Shown: positions 47,263-55,707 of the stretch, piece after piece
Layout: the number at the start of each line of letters is the position of its first letter
Position numbering within the stretch: the stretch's first letter is position 1
NCBI GenBank assembly: GCA_028293625.1
Contig: JAQGOL010000042.1
Span: 186,001 to 250,000 of the forward strand
DNA length: 64,000 nt
Direction: 5' to 3'
From: Chthoniobacteraceae bacterium
Lineage (GTDB): Bacteria; Verrucomicrobiota; Verrucomicrobiia; Chthoniobacterales; Chthoniobacteraceae
Notes under the pieces: model-generated
Databases searched by the model: none
The model's input: only the letters and a program-made list of their open reading frames with translations
Told to the model about the DNA's origin: nothing
Made by a program: the position numbers and the translations under genes

Positions 47263-47880
47263 CTACTCGATTTTTTCCCGCACAGCCAGCACCGCACACG
47301 CCAGTTTGCGCATGCCCAGCTCGATTCGCGTTTTGATCGTACCGAGCGGGATGCTGGTCTTGGCGGCGATCTCGCGCTGGCTCATTCCTTCGAAAAAAGC
47401 GAGCATGATGGCTTGCCGCTGAAAGGCGGGCAAACCGTCGATGAGCTTGGAAAGGAGTTCTCGCAGGTCGTCGTGAAAGACGTGCCGCTCAAAGCCGCCG
47501 CGTTCCCGCGTCTGATATGGCACCTTGCATTCCCATTCAAATCGATCGGTCGCGCGGCGATATGCTCGGCGCTGGCGCAATCGGTCAATCGCGCGGCGGC
47601 GGGCCAGGGTCACCAGCCAGCCGAGTGGCTTCCCTTTTTCCGGGGAATAATTCTCCGCGCGTCCCCAGACCTGCATGAAAATCTCCTGAAGGAGATCCTC
47701 GGACTCGGCTTCATCGTGGACGACGCGCATGACGACTCCTTTGATGACTGCCGAGTAGCGGCGATAAAGGAGATCAAGATAATAGGGCTGCTGTTGGACG
47801 AGCCCTTCCATGAGCGCTTCATCGGAGGGTTCATCGGGTATGGTGTCCGGCATCAAAGAATTCATATTATTTTTCTTCAT
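47263..47880 (-). CDS. ECF-type RNA polymerase sigma factor
   Basis: The protein has 205 residues from the ATG at 47880; the frame is open to 47967 but the extra residues do not resemble the family. Region 2 is at about 25-105 (YLDLLYRRYSAVIKGVVMRV, DLLQEIFMQVWGRAENY, LGWLVTLARRRAIDRLRQR) and region 4 at about 145-200 (LPAFQRQAIMLAFFEGMSQR, IPLGTIKTRIELGMRKL). No anti-sigma gene is next to it. Its start overlaps a possible 41-codon frame upstream. It ends at a clear terminator facing the PSD1-DUF1501 operon. Its target genes cannot be read from the sequence. Confidence 0.92.
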   Translation of the reverse strand: MKKNNMNSLMPDTIPDEPSDEALMEGLVQQQPYYLDLLYRRYSAVIKGVVMRVVHDEAESEDLLQEIFMQVWGRAENYSPEKGKPLGWLVTLARRRAIDRLRQRRAYRRATDRFEWECKVPYQTRERGGFERHVFHDDLRELLSKLIDGLPAFQRQAIMLAFFEGMSQREIAAKTSIPLGTIKTRIELGMRKLACAVLAVREKIE

Positions 47881-47992
47881 GCGGACGTCCGTTTTCGAAG
47901 CGTTTGTTTTGCAACGGTAGGGAGATCCGCTGCCCCCAGACGATAACGGCTTCACCATTGCGGCCAATCGGTTCGACGGCGGAACCTGCCAT
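47867..47992 (-). CDS. Possible small protein coupled to the sigma factor gene
   Basis: This is a 41-codon frame starting at an ATG at 47992, with in-frame GTG/TTG starts further up to 48019. It ends in TAA at 47867, 14 bp inside the sigma factor gene. The peptide has an ordinary, mixed composition (SAVEPIGRNGEAVIVWGQRI) unlike a random shadow frame. It might be a leader or small regulator translated with the sigma factor. It resembles no family I know and lacks a clear ribosome site, so it may be chance. Confidence 0.3.
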   Translation of the reverse strand: MAGSAVEPIGRNGEAVIVWGQRISLPLQNKRFENGRPHEEK

Positions 47993-48088
47993 CAGCAAAT
48001 CCCCCACGGGATCGCTCAAAATGGCTTCAGTTGCCTGGGGGCGCCAAGGAAAGCCCCTATCCCGGGAGGGGGAAAACGCCCTTTAGAC

Positions 48089-48109
48089 GGGTAATTTACC
48101 CTGAGTAAA
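48089..48109. promoter_or_regulatory. Overlapping dyads upstream of the sigma factor gene
   Basis: GGGTAA-T-TTACCC (48089-48101) is a perfect 13-nt palindrome. It overlaps a second dyad TTTAC-CCTGA-GTAAA (48095-48109). The AT-rich TTTTATTTTAA follows. The location, about 210 bp before the sigma start and 45 bp after the glycosyltransferase stop, fits an operator or a switchable leader hairpin. Confidence 0.35.
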
Positions 48110-48153
48110 TTTTATTTTAACCCCGTATTTTTAGCGGTCCCTTATAAAACTGC

Positions 48154-49221
48154 TTACTGAACACCAGTAGAGAGTATCTTCCGGTAAATACTCATATATT
48201 CATCAACCATCGCCCTGTATCCAAAACGGCTCCGGGCGTGCTCCCGCACCATTCTCCGATCGAGCTTTAAAGCCGGTTCCACCAACTCCGCCATCCCGTC
48301 AATGATGCCGGCATGAAACCCGGTGAGCCCATCGTCGACCACCTCGGCCACCGATCCGCGCCGATGCGCCACCACGGGGGTGCCGCATGCCATCGCCTCG
48401 ATCATGACCAATCCAAACGGTTCATCCCATTGGATGGGAAAAAGCAAGGCCGCCGCATTGCGCAGAAATTCATTTTTTTGAGGATGATTGACCGGCCCGA
48501 TCCAGCGCACCTGAACGCCATCGATGAGCGGTTTGATCTCTTCGTTAAAATAGTGGGCTTCCGAGGCGTTCTGCGGTTGCCCGGCAAGCACGATTGGCAT
48601 TCCGACCGCTTCAGCGATGCGAATGGCACCGAGAGGGTTTTTTTCCTTGGACATGCGGCCGAGGTAAGCCAGGTATTCGCCGCTCTCAAAGAGCGGATTG
48701 TAAGCGTCAAAATCGCATCCGTTGTAGACGATTGGGAACTTGCGTCCGCTGCGCAATTCGGCGGCGCGCATCTGGCAATGGCTGATTCCGTTGACGCTTA
48801 CGGTGGGCCAGCGATTGAAGACCCATTCATCGTCGCACATGGTGCTGGTGTGCAGGGTAAAAAGACCCGGGGCGCGTGCCGCCGCGGCCATTGGAAGCCA
48901 GGCGTTGCTCAGGTGGTAATGAATGACATCAAAATTGCCCGATTCGCGGAGCACCTCAGCCATCATGGAGTTTGTGTAATACTCGTAGCAGTAAGCATTT
49001 CCGCCGACAATCAGGTCGGTCAGATTCATTTCCACGACGGGATGAAGCCGCCCGGAGGTTTCACAATCGGCGGACGAAAAAAGGGTGACGTCGTGGCCGC
49101 GGGCGACGAGTTCATCGATGAGCAATTTCATGATGAGTTCGATTCCGCCGTAATTGCGCGGAGGAATGGCGGTCCAGAGGGGGGCGACTTGTGCGATGCG
49201 TAGCTTATCAGTTTTAATCAT
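48154..49221 (-). CDS. GT4 family glycosyltransferase
   Basis: Cytoplasmic retaining glycosyltransferase of 355 residues from the ATG at 49221; upstream residues in the frame are out of character and would overlap the divergent gene. The N-terminal Rossmann half has LRIAQVAPLWTAIPPRNYGG and GGIELIMKLLIDELVARGHD. The C-terminal half has AYLGRMSKEKNPLGAIRIAE and the GT4 EX7E signature in EPFGLVMIEAMACGTPVV. Sugar donor and acceptor are unknown. It may act in surface polysaccharide synthesis. It is divergent from an L,D-transpeptidase gene across 70 bp. Confidence 0.9.
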   Translation of the reverse strand: MIKTDKLRIAQVAPLWTAIPPRNYGGIELIMKLLIDELVARGHDVTLFSSADCETSGRLHPVVEMNLTDLIVGGNAYCYEYYTNSMMAEVLRESGNFDVIHYHLSNAWLPMAAAARAPGLFTLHTSTMCDDEWVFNRWPTVSVNGISHCQMRAAELRSGRKFPIVYNGCDFDAYNPLFESGEYLAYLGRMSKEKNPLGAIRIAEAVGMPIVLAGQPQNASEAHYFNEEIKPLIDGVQVRWIGPVNHPQKNEFLRNAAALLFPIQWDEPFGLVMIEAMACGTPVVAHRRGSVAEVVDDGLTGFHAGIIDGMAELVEPALKLDRRMVREHARSRFGYRAMVDEYMSIYRKILSTGVQ

Positions 49222-49291
49222 GCTCTTGCGGATGAGGTTGTGCGATGATAGCTGCTGCGCTCCTTTCGCCAACCCATAGGAGCTCTCCCGT

Positions 49292-50269
49292 ATGAAAACT
49301 TTTACCACCCTTGCTATGACCGTTCTCTTTTCGAGCGCGGCTGCCCTTGCACAAGATGAACCAGCTGAACCCGCTGTTGCCCGCGCCGTGCCGGTCATGG
49401 AACGCGATGTCACCACGCAGTTGCAGATTTTTCTCGATCAACAACTCTTTGGTCCGGGCAAAATTGACGGACGCCCCGGTGAATTTGTAACCAAGGCGCT
49501 CAAACGCTACCAGCGCGCCAATGCCCTGCCCGAAACGGGAAAAATCGACGAGAACATCCCGCTCGACACGGTTTTCCCGTTGTATCTCATCTACACGATC
49601 CAGGAAGGCGACCTGCAGTTTGTGGGCGATTCACCAACGCAACCGGCTGAGCAGGCCAAAAAGAAGTATCTTCCCTACAGCTCGCTGCTTGAGTTTTTAA
49701 CCGAGCGCTTCCATTGCGCGCCTGAGTTCCTTGCCAAGCTCAACAAGGGAGTGAACCTGGAAAAAATCAAGCCGGGCGACGCTGTCCGCGTTCCGAACGT
49801 GGAGCCGTTCAAGATTGAGGAATTGCCGAAACAAGGATTTCTTCCCGAGAACCTTGAATACAAAAAGCGGCTTATCACCGTGCATCGCGCCGAAAAGATG
49901 CTCGACCTGACGGAAGGCGACAAACTGATTGCCAGCCTCCCGATCACGCCGGGCGGAGGCAAATTGCAAACGCCCGCTGGTAAATGGACCATCCTCGGCA
50001 TCGCGACGGCGCCAACCTTTCGCTGGGACAAAAGCGTGCTTGAGACCGGAAAACGGAGCGACAATTTTTATAATTTGCCGGCCGGTCCGAACAATCCTGT
50101 CGGCGTGCTCTGGTGCGGTTTAAACAAACCAGGGATCGGGATCCACGGCACCAACAACCCGCAAACCATTGGGCGCGCGGCCAGTCACGGCTGTATGCGC
50201 GTGGCAAACTGGGACATTGTGCGGCTCAGCAAGCTCATTACCAAAGGGATGACTGTCGTTATCGAATAG
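49292..50269 (+). CDS. L,D-transpeptidase (YkuD domain)
   Basis: This 325-residue exported protein forms or edits meso-diaminopimelate cross-links or anchors proteins in peptidoglycan. A signal peptide (about 1-20) is followed by a peptidoglycan-binding-like helical region (about 38-90). A LysM-like stretch lies near 130-170 (FLAKLNKGVNLEKIKPGDAV). The YkuD catalytic domain covers about 195-325, with GIGIHGTNNP (His near 285) and SHGCMRVANWD (Cys301). A good Shine-Dalgarno AGGAG at 49278-49282 supports the start. It stands alone between a glycosyltransferase and rplI. Confidence 0.93.
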   Translation: MKTFTTLAMTVLFSSAAALAQDEPAEPAVARAVPVMERDVTTQLQIFLDQQLFGPGKIDGRPGEFVTKALKRYQRANALPETGKIDENIPLDTVFPLYLIYTIQEGDLQFVGDSPTQPAEQAKKKYLPYSSLLEFLTERFHCAPEFLAKLNKGVNLEKIKPGDAVRVPNVEPFKIEELPKQGFLPENLEYKKRLITVHRAEKMLDLTEGDKLIASLPITPGGGKLQTPAGKWTILGIATAPTFRWDKSVLETGKRSDNFYNLPAGPNNPVGVLWCGLNKPGIGIHGTNNPQTIGRAASHGCMRVANWDIVRLSKLITKGMTVVIE

Positions 50270-50329
50270 AACGTCGTAAAAAATTCCGTTCGCCGGTTGA
50301 CAAGCCCCGTTAGCTCGGCTTTTCTCGAC

Positions 50330-50363
50330 GCCCCGCCAAAACCGGGGCCACTCCATTTTTTTT
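50330..50363 (+). terminator. Hairpin with T-run between the L,D-transpeptidase gene and rplI
   Basis: GCCCCG-N7-CGGGGC (50330-50348) is followed 7 nt later by eight Ts (50356-50363). It ends 13 bp before the rplI start. A TTGACA hexamer lies upstream at 50297-50302. It may be the terminator of the L,D-transpeptidase gene, or a leader attenuator of rplI if that promoter is used. The 7-nt spacing to the T-run makes it non-ideal. Confidence 0.45.
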
Positions 50364-50376
50364 ATCGCTTATCGCC

Positions 50377-50916
50377 ATGTCTACGACCGAAATCATTCTC
50401 ACTGAAAAGATCGCAAATCTAGGAGCGGAAGCCGACATCGTGCGGGTGAAGCGCGGGTATGCACGCAACTTCCTGGTTCCCCGGGGCAAAGCGCTCGAAG
50501 TGACCCAATCGACCCTCAAGCGCCTCAACTCGCTTAAGACCAAACGCGCCGAGCGCGAAGCTCAGGAACAGAACGAGGCCGATGAACTCGCGCGCCGCAT
50601 CAACAAGCTCAAGATTTCCATGGAACTGGAAACCGGCGAGCAAGGCAAAGCGTTCGGTTCAATCACCGCCGCCGATATCGCGGATCGCCTTAAGAAAGAA
50701 CTCAAGGTTGAGATCGATCGTCATCGCATCCACCTTGAAAAGCCGATCAAGGAGACCGGCGATCATGAGGTCCAGATCAAGCTGCATGCCGATGTGACCG
50801 CCAAGCTCAACATCAGCGTCAAAGCCAAGGGAACTGAAAAATCCCCTGAAGAAGCCAAACCTGAAGTTGAAGAAAAAGGGTTCAAGGCGAAGGTAAAAGC
50901 CAAGCACTCAAAGTAA
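50377..50916 (+). CDS. rplI: 50S ribosomal protein L9
   Basis: L9 binds 23S rRNA and bridges ribosomes. The N-terminal RNA-binding domain shows ILTEKIANLGAEADIVRVKR and GYARNFLVPRGKALEVT. A long connecting helix (about 52-85) and the C-terminal domain with GKAFGSITAADIAD follow. The 179-residue length exceeds the usual ~150 because of a charged Lys/Glu-rich C-terminal tail (about 153-179). In many bacteria rplI follows rpsF, ssb and rpsR; here only dnaB is next, 6 bp downstream, and none of the others is in the window. Confidence 0.96.
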   Translation: MSTTEIILTEKIANLGAEADIVRVKRGYARNFLVPRGKALEVTQSTLKRLNSLKTKRAEREAQEQNEADELARRINKLKISMELETGEQGKAFGSITAADIADRLKKELKVEIDRHRIHLEKPIKETGDHEVQIKLHADVTAKLNISVKAKGTEKSPEEAKPEVEEKGFKAKVKAKHSK

Positions 50917-50922
50917 TCTTTC

Positions 50923-52386
50923 GTGTCCAACGAGGCTTCCAGTAAGTCTGGCAAGTCTCCCTTCAAGCAAGGAGATAAGCCGGGCGGCGACCTTCAAAAC
51001 AAGGTTTCCTATCTTCCCGATGTCCACCGGCTTCTTCCACAAAGTCCGGACGCCGAGCAGGGTGTGCTCGCGTCCTTTCTCCTCGACCCGCGCAACGTTG
51101 GCGGGCTCTGCGCTGAAAAACTGATCCGCTCCGAGCATTTCCATCTTCCGGCCCATGGCACGATTTATTCCGTGCTCATGGAGCTCTGGGATGGAAACAA
51201 GCCGATTGATTTCATCACGCTCACGCAGGTGATGCGCGATCGCGGGCTGCTCGATCAGGTCGGCGGCGCGGCCTTTGTCACGAGTCTTTTCACGTTTCTG
51301 CCAACGGCAGCAAACGCTTCCTACTACCTGGACATTCTCCAGGAGAAATACACCCTGCGGGAGATCATCAAGGTCTGCACCGAATACGCCGCGCGCTCGT
51401 ACGACGAACAGGACGACGTTCCAAATCTGCTCAACGACGTGGAGCAGAAAGTATTCGCCATCGCCCAGGATCGGTTCAAGGACCGCGTCGCAAGCATGAA
51501 ACAGATGGTCGTGGCCGCCATCGGCTCGATCCAGGAACTCTACGACCGGCGCGGAAGCATCTCAGGATTGCCCACCGGGTTCGCCGATTTCGACAAGATG
51601 ACCGACGGCCTGCACGGCGCGGAAATGATCATCATCGCCGCGCGGCCTTCCATGGGAAAGACCGCGTTTGCGATGAACATTGCCGAGCACATCGCCGTGG
51701 AGCTTAAAAAGGCGGTCGCGGTGTTCAGCCTCGAAATGAATGCCCAGCAGCTCGTCCAGCGGCTCCTTTGCTCCCGGGCGCGCGTGAACCTCGGCCGGGT
51801 TCGGGACGGCTTTCTGAGCGAGCGCGATTTTCCCGCGCTTCAGGCCGCCGCTTCAAAGCTTGCGGAAGCCAAAATTTTCATCGACGACACCTCGGGCCTG
51901 AGCATTTTGGAATTGCGCGCCAAAGCCCGCCGCCTCAAGAGCCAGCACGACATCGCGGCCATCTTTATTGATTACCTTCAATTGCTCCGTTCGACTTCAA
52001 AACGGGGCCAGGACAATCGGCAGCTCGAAATCGCGGAAATCTCCAGCGGCCTCAAGGCGATCTCCAAGGAGCTCAACATCCCCGTCGTCGTGCTTGCCCA
52101 GCTTAACCGGAATCCGGAGCAGCGTTCCGGCGACAGCAAAGGACGACCACGCCTGAGCGATTTGCGCGAATCCGGTTCCATCGAGCAGGATGCCGATCTG
52201 GTTGGATTGCTTGTGCGCGAAGAATATTACGCGGACAACGACGAGGAGAAAAAGGAGTCCGAAGGGAAGGCAACTCTCATCATTGCCAAGCAGCGTAATG
52301 GTCCGGTTGGCGATGTGCTCCTCACCTTTCTCAAGGAATTCACCCGGTTTGAAAACCGCGCTCCGTCCTCGGGCGACGGCGATTAA
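50923..52386 (+). CDS. dnaB: Replicative DNA helicase
   Basis: DnaB is the hexameric 5'-3' helicase of the replication fork. The protein has 487 residues from a GTG start. The N-terminal helical domain has PDAEQGVLASFLLDPRNVGG. The RecA-like core has Walker A ARPSMGKT at about 240-247, the Walker B-type segment IAAIFIDYLQLLRS and the conserved LAQLNRNPEQRSGDSKGRPR and LRESGSIEQDADLV. The C-terminus RNGPVGDVLLTFLKEFTRFE is typical. There is no intein. It follows rplI by 6 bp, so the two are co-transcribed, and is convergent with a GT39-like gene 8 bp away. Confidence 0.96.
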   Translation: MSNEASSKSGKSPFKQGDKPGGDLQNKVSYLPDVHRLLPQSPDAEQGVLASFLLDPRNVGGLCAEKLIRSEHFHLPAHGTIYSVLMELWDGNKPIDFITLTQVMRDRGLLDQVGGAAFVTSLFTFLPTAANASYYLDILQEKYTLREIIKVCTEYAARSYDEQDDVPNLLNDVEQKVFAIAQDRFKDRVASMKQMVVAAIGSIQELYDRRGSISGLPTGFADFDKMTDGLHGAEMIIIAARPSMGKTAFAMNIAEHIAVELKKAVAVFSLEMNAQQLVQRLLCSRARVNLGRVRDGFLSERDFPALQAAASKLAEAKIFIDDTSGLSILELRAKARRLKSQHDIAAIFIDYLQLLRSTSKRGQDNRQLEIAEISSGLKAISKELNIPVVVLAQLNRNPEQRSGDSKGRPRLSDLRESGSIEQDADLVGLLVREEYYADNDEEKKESEGKATLIIAKQRNGPVGDVLLTFLKEFTRFENRAPSSGDGD

Positions 52387-52394
52387 AGCCGGCC

Positions 52395-53939
52395 TCAGTC
52401 GGTAAAGACGCTCCGATTCAAATCGCGGAGCCGGTAAACGCGCAGGCCGGGATGCAGATAAATCATGGTGCCGCGTTCGCGTTCCCACATCAATTCGCCA
52501 TCGCGGAAAAGCTCTTCGTAAAAGCTTTTGCGCTGTTCGAAGCTTTCGGCTTCGCTTTTTTGCGGACGCAACCCTTGGAGGAAGAATTTCCCGTAATCGG
52601 TTTCAGAAACCATGACGTGGGTGACGCCTTTGGCGCGGAGTTCCGATATTGAACCGAGATCGGCGGCGAAATGCGCGGCGAGAATCTTCTGCGGAACACG
52701 CGCGATCCGATCCGCATGTTTCTTTTTTCCCGGAACAGGGAGGCCAACGCGGTTATCTTTGGCAATGACGGCGGTGGGCGGCAGGGTTTCGTTAATCCAG
52801 GCGATCAGCTCTTTGACATCATCGTGCTGAAACGCGACGTCATATCGCAACAAACCGGCCCGGCTCGCGCTCCAGCCGGTTATTTGGAATACAATCAGTA
52901 ACAAGGCGCCTGCCGCCAAAACGACGTTGCGCCTCACGCAGCCAAGGAGCAAATGCGCGGAATCCTCAATGCCCAGCACGGCCAGAAGAGTGAATAACGC
53001 GGAGGCGGGAAGAAAATAGCGGTCGTTTGATTTTGGCGAGAACGACAAGATCAATGCGTAAGCAAAAGGAAACAGGATGACAGCCCACTCCGGCGGTGTA
53101 ATCGCGAATCGTTCCCGCCAGCGCGAATATAAAAAGACGCCAAGCAGGAGCCAGATGGCGGGAGTGGAGTTATCGAGGAAAACGCTCCAGTACTGCGAAT
53201 GAGGAACTCGGCGGGTCATTCCTTTCTGCCCTTCGACCACGAAGTTGATCTCGCGGCCCAGGCTTTTTTCAAACACTCCAAGATCCATCAGGAGCGGCAA
53301 ATTAATCAGGATCAACGCCATGACGAGTCCGATGAAAAAAAGACCCGTGCTCCACGGGCAGCGGCGTTTCCACAAAACCGGGGCGGCCACCGCCAGCGAG
53401 AGCACCCCAAGGTATTTGCCCGAAATGGCCAGCGCGCAGGCGATCCCAAGAAATGCCGCCCGCTTCCAGGATGGAGCCTGCCAATAGAGGGCCGCCGCCA
53501 GGAACGTAAGCGCGAGCCCCATGAGCATCGCCGAATCCTCCTTCATATAGTGGGCCAGTTCGTAAAATTGATGGTGCAGCCCAAGCACGGCTCCCGCGGT
53601 GAACGCCCCGGGCCACCCGCGCCAAATAAAGGCCAGCAGCGAAAAAGAGACGACAGCCACGGCAGTGAAAATCGCCGAGACCAGGCGGCCCTTTTCCACC
53701 ACCTTCTGTTGGGTGTGCGGTGTTTTTGCGATGGCGACCGCCAGCTTGGTTGTGCTGAGCAAAAGCATCGGATGATGGAAATTCCATTTGCCCGAAATCA
53801 CCTGCTCCACCTTGCCGGGTTCGTCCGGGTGGTAATGATACGGGAAATTGTTGTGCCGCGTATGCAGGATGAGACAGCCCGCAAAAAGGGCCACGCACCA
53901 GAGCGCCAAAAGCGCGTTTTGAACAAACCGTTCGCTCAC
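52395..53939 (-). CDS. GT39/ArnT-like polytopic membrane glycosyltransferase
   Basis: This 514-residue protein has about ten membrane helices. The first periplasmic loop carries YHYHPDEPGKVEQV (acidic pair at 39-40), the DE/DD position used by GT-C enzymes to bind the lipid-phosphate sugar donor. A soluble C-terminal periplasmic part covers about 390-514. It lies 4 bp downstream of a second GT-C-like gene. It probably transfers a sugar from a polyprenyl-phosphate donor to a surface glycan or protein; the exact donor and acceptor are unknown. The family call rests on topology and the acidic motif. Confidence 0.75.
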   Translation of the reverse strand: MSERFVQNALLALWCVALFAGCLILHTRHNNFPYHYHPDEPGKVEQVISGKWNFHHPMLLLSTTKLAVAIAKTPHTQQKVVEKGRLVSAIFTAVAVVSFSLLAFIWRGWPGAFTAGAVLGLHHQFYELAHYMKEDSAMLMGLALTFLAAALYWQAPSWKRAAFLGIACALAISGKYLGVLSLAVAAPVLWKRRCPWSTGLFFIGLVMALILINLPLLMDLGVFEKSLGREINFVVEGQKGMTRRVPHSQYWSVFLDNSTPAIWLLLGVFLYSRWRERFAITPPEWAVILFPFAYALILSFSPKSNDRYFLPASALFTLLAVLGIEDSAHLLLGCVRRNVVLAAGALLLIVFQITGWSASRAGLLRYDVAFQHDDVKELIAWINETLPPTAVIAKDNRVGLPVPGKKKHADRIARVPQKILAAHFAADLGSISELRAKGVTHVMVSETDYGKFFLQGLRPQKSEAESFEQRKSFYEELFRDGELMWERERGTMIYLHPGLRVYRLRDLNRSVFTD

Positions 53940-53943
53940 AATA

Positions 53944-55506
53944 TTAAGCCTGGCGTTGCGGTTTGAACCAGCCGGTCACCAGGGAAACGAGAAAATCGGC
54001 GGGAACCGCAAGCAGCGGCACAAGGACCGGCCAGGCGGCGCCGAAATAACGCGGGTTAATCTGGGAAACCAGGAAAACGCCCAGGAGATAGCTGAGGGCA
54101 ACAACCATCCAGACGCCGTAAGTGGCACGGTATTGAGGGAGCAAAGCAAGAAGGAATGCCGCCAGCAGCCACCAGCCGAGCGGCGTTGGCCGAGCTGCGG
54201 TAATCTTTCGATCCTCGCTCTGCCCGTTTGGCAATCGCACCAGCTCGGAGACATTCTCAAATCCTTGTACATACGCCTGCAGGGTGTGGGCAGCCCAGCC
54301 GTTCGGTGCCGGGGAAATCCGCTTTTGAAATTCCGAATACGGCGGCAGCGGACCTTTTTTCGGCAACGCGAAAAGCATCCGCAGCGGGGAGCGCTCCTTA
54401 CTCTGCGATTCCTCGTAAAAATGCTCAAACTTATCAACGTAATTTTGTCCCTGGAAACGGATGTCCTTAAATTGGGAAGGATTTGCGGAGCCGACCAGGC
54501 GTTGCACGGCAAAGTAGAGAAAGTTGGCGGGCTCCGCCTTGATTCCTTCAATGGCGAGATCCATAAAAAGACGCGACTTGCGAGGCACGTCGGTTTGGAG
54601 CGTTTTCCAAAGGGGCCGTTCCTCCTGAAGGCCTGGATTTTCCAGGAACGCAAAAGGCCAGTCGTCGTTTAAGTAATAGACACCCAGATTGCGATGGAGC
54701 GGTTCGACATCGCCGCGAATTTCAGCCTTGAAATCCGCATGTTTGGGCGACTCAAGCTGAGTGAGCGGGAAAGTGGCGACATACAAGAGCCAGGCGCCCT
54801 GTTTTTTCGAGCCAACGGTGAGAGTCACGATCATCAGAACGCCAATTGCCGCAAAACGCGTCCAATCGAGCCTGCGCCATGCGCCTGCCAGCACCAGGCC
54901 GACCACGATTCCCGGCCAGACAAAGCGGCCGGAAGGTTTGGTGAGAATAAAAAGCGTGAACGGGATGAAAAAGCACCAAAAGAGCCGGCGCGACCGGGTC
55001 AGGTCTGGTTCGCGCACCCACGCCACCCAGCCCGCGAATGTCCAAAGTAATGTTGCGAAGAAAATATTCTCCCCGAGCAGTTCGTGTTCATACCAAAGGA
55101 CCATCGGCATCCCCGCGTAAATCAACGTGACGGGGATCACCCAAAGCTTCCAGCCGGGGAGTGTTTTTCGCACCAGATATGCGAGCGGTACGAGCGTCAG
55201 CAGCCCGATGCCATGTTGAATCCAGGCCAGCCAGCGCAACGGTTCGCCGGGGAGCGCCGCGATCGGAAGTAAAAAAATCGGATAAAGAAAGCGCCGTTTC
55301 TCATCCAGGCTCACATAACCCTGGGAAAGGAGCTTGTGCGCGAAGCTGAAATACGAGCGCGAATCGCTTCCCCAATACGCGTACGGCATGTAGCTCAAAA
55401 GCAGGAGCCGCAACGCTGCACCGATCAAAATGGCGGGTATTGCCCAGAGCAACGCATCGCGCAGTGACGGGTGACGACGAAGAAACAAGCGCGCAGAGGC
55501 AAACAT
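53944..55506 (-). CDS. GT-C-type polytopic membrane protein (putative glycosyltransferase)
   Basis: This 520-residue protein has about nine to ten membrane helices. After the first helix (about 20-40) it has YAYWGSDSRSYF, with Asp48 in the GT-C acidic position. Near residues 137-147 it has LWYEHELLGEN, a motif also present in the divergent gene at 55708 (LWYEHTIMAE), so the two are paralogues. A periplasmic stretch lies at about 255-410. It is the first gene of the leftward pair. Donor and acceptor are not known. Confidence 0.7.
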   Translation of the reverse strand: MFASARLFLRRHPSLRDALLWAIPAILIGAALRLLLLSYMPYAYWGSDSRSYFSFAHKLLSQGYVSLDEKRRFLYPIFLLPIAALPGEPLRWLAWIQHGIGLLTLVPLAYLVRKTLPGWKLWVIPVTLIYAGMPMVLWYEHELLGENIFFATLLWTFAGWVAWVREPDLTRSRRLFWCFFIPFTLFILTKPSGRFVWPGIVVGLVLAGAWRRLDWTRFAAIGVLMIVTLTVGSKKQGAWLLYVATFPLTQLESPKHADFKAEIRGDVEPLHRNLGVYYLNDDWPFAFLENPGLQEERPLWKTLQTDVPRKSRLFMDLAIEGIKAEPANFLYFAVQRLVGSANPSQFKDIRFQGQNYVDKFEHFYEESQSKERSPLRMLFALPKKGPLPPYSEFQKRISPAPNGWAAHTLQAYVQGFENVSELVRLPNGQSEDRKITAARPTPLGWWLLAAFLLALLPQYRATYGVWMVVALSYLLGVFLVSQINPRYFGAAWPVLVPLLAVPADFLVSLVTGWFKPQRQA

Positions 55507-55707
55507 GGGCGGAGATTCTTAAAGGTGCTCCGAGGCGATGTCACGCTTCCGCAGATCCGAGGCGGGGTTTATGCGCGAATTTAAAGCCCGCAGGCAAAAA
55601 AGGCGCGCATCCCCTTTCCGGCAGGCGGGCGATCAGAGGAACTCGTCCACCCTTTCATCGATAAACCCTCTTCCCAAATCTGTGCCGCACGTTTTAATCG
55701 GCGCACT

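Noticed and set aside
48054-48071. CCCCT-N8-AGGGG hairpin as terminator of the glycosyltransferase gene
   Set aside because: The stem is only 5 bp, there is no T-run on the minus strand and the site is far (about 80 bp) from the stop.
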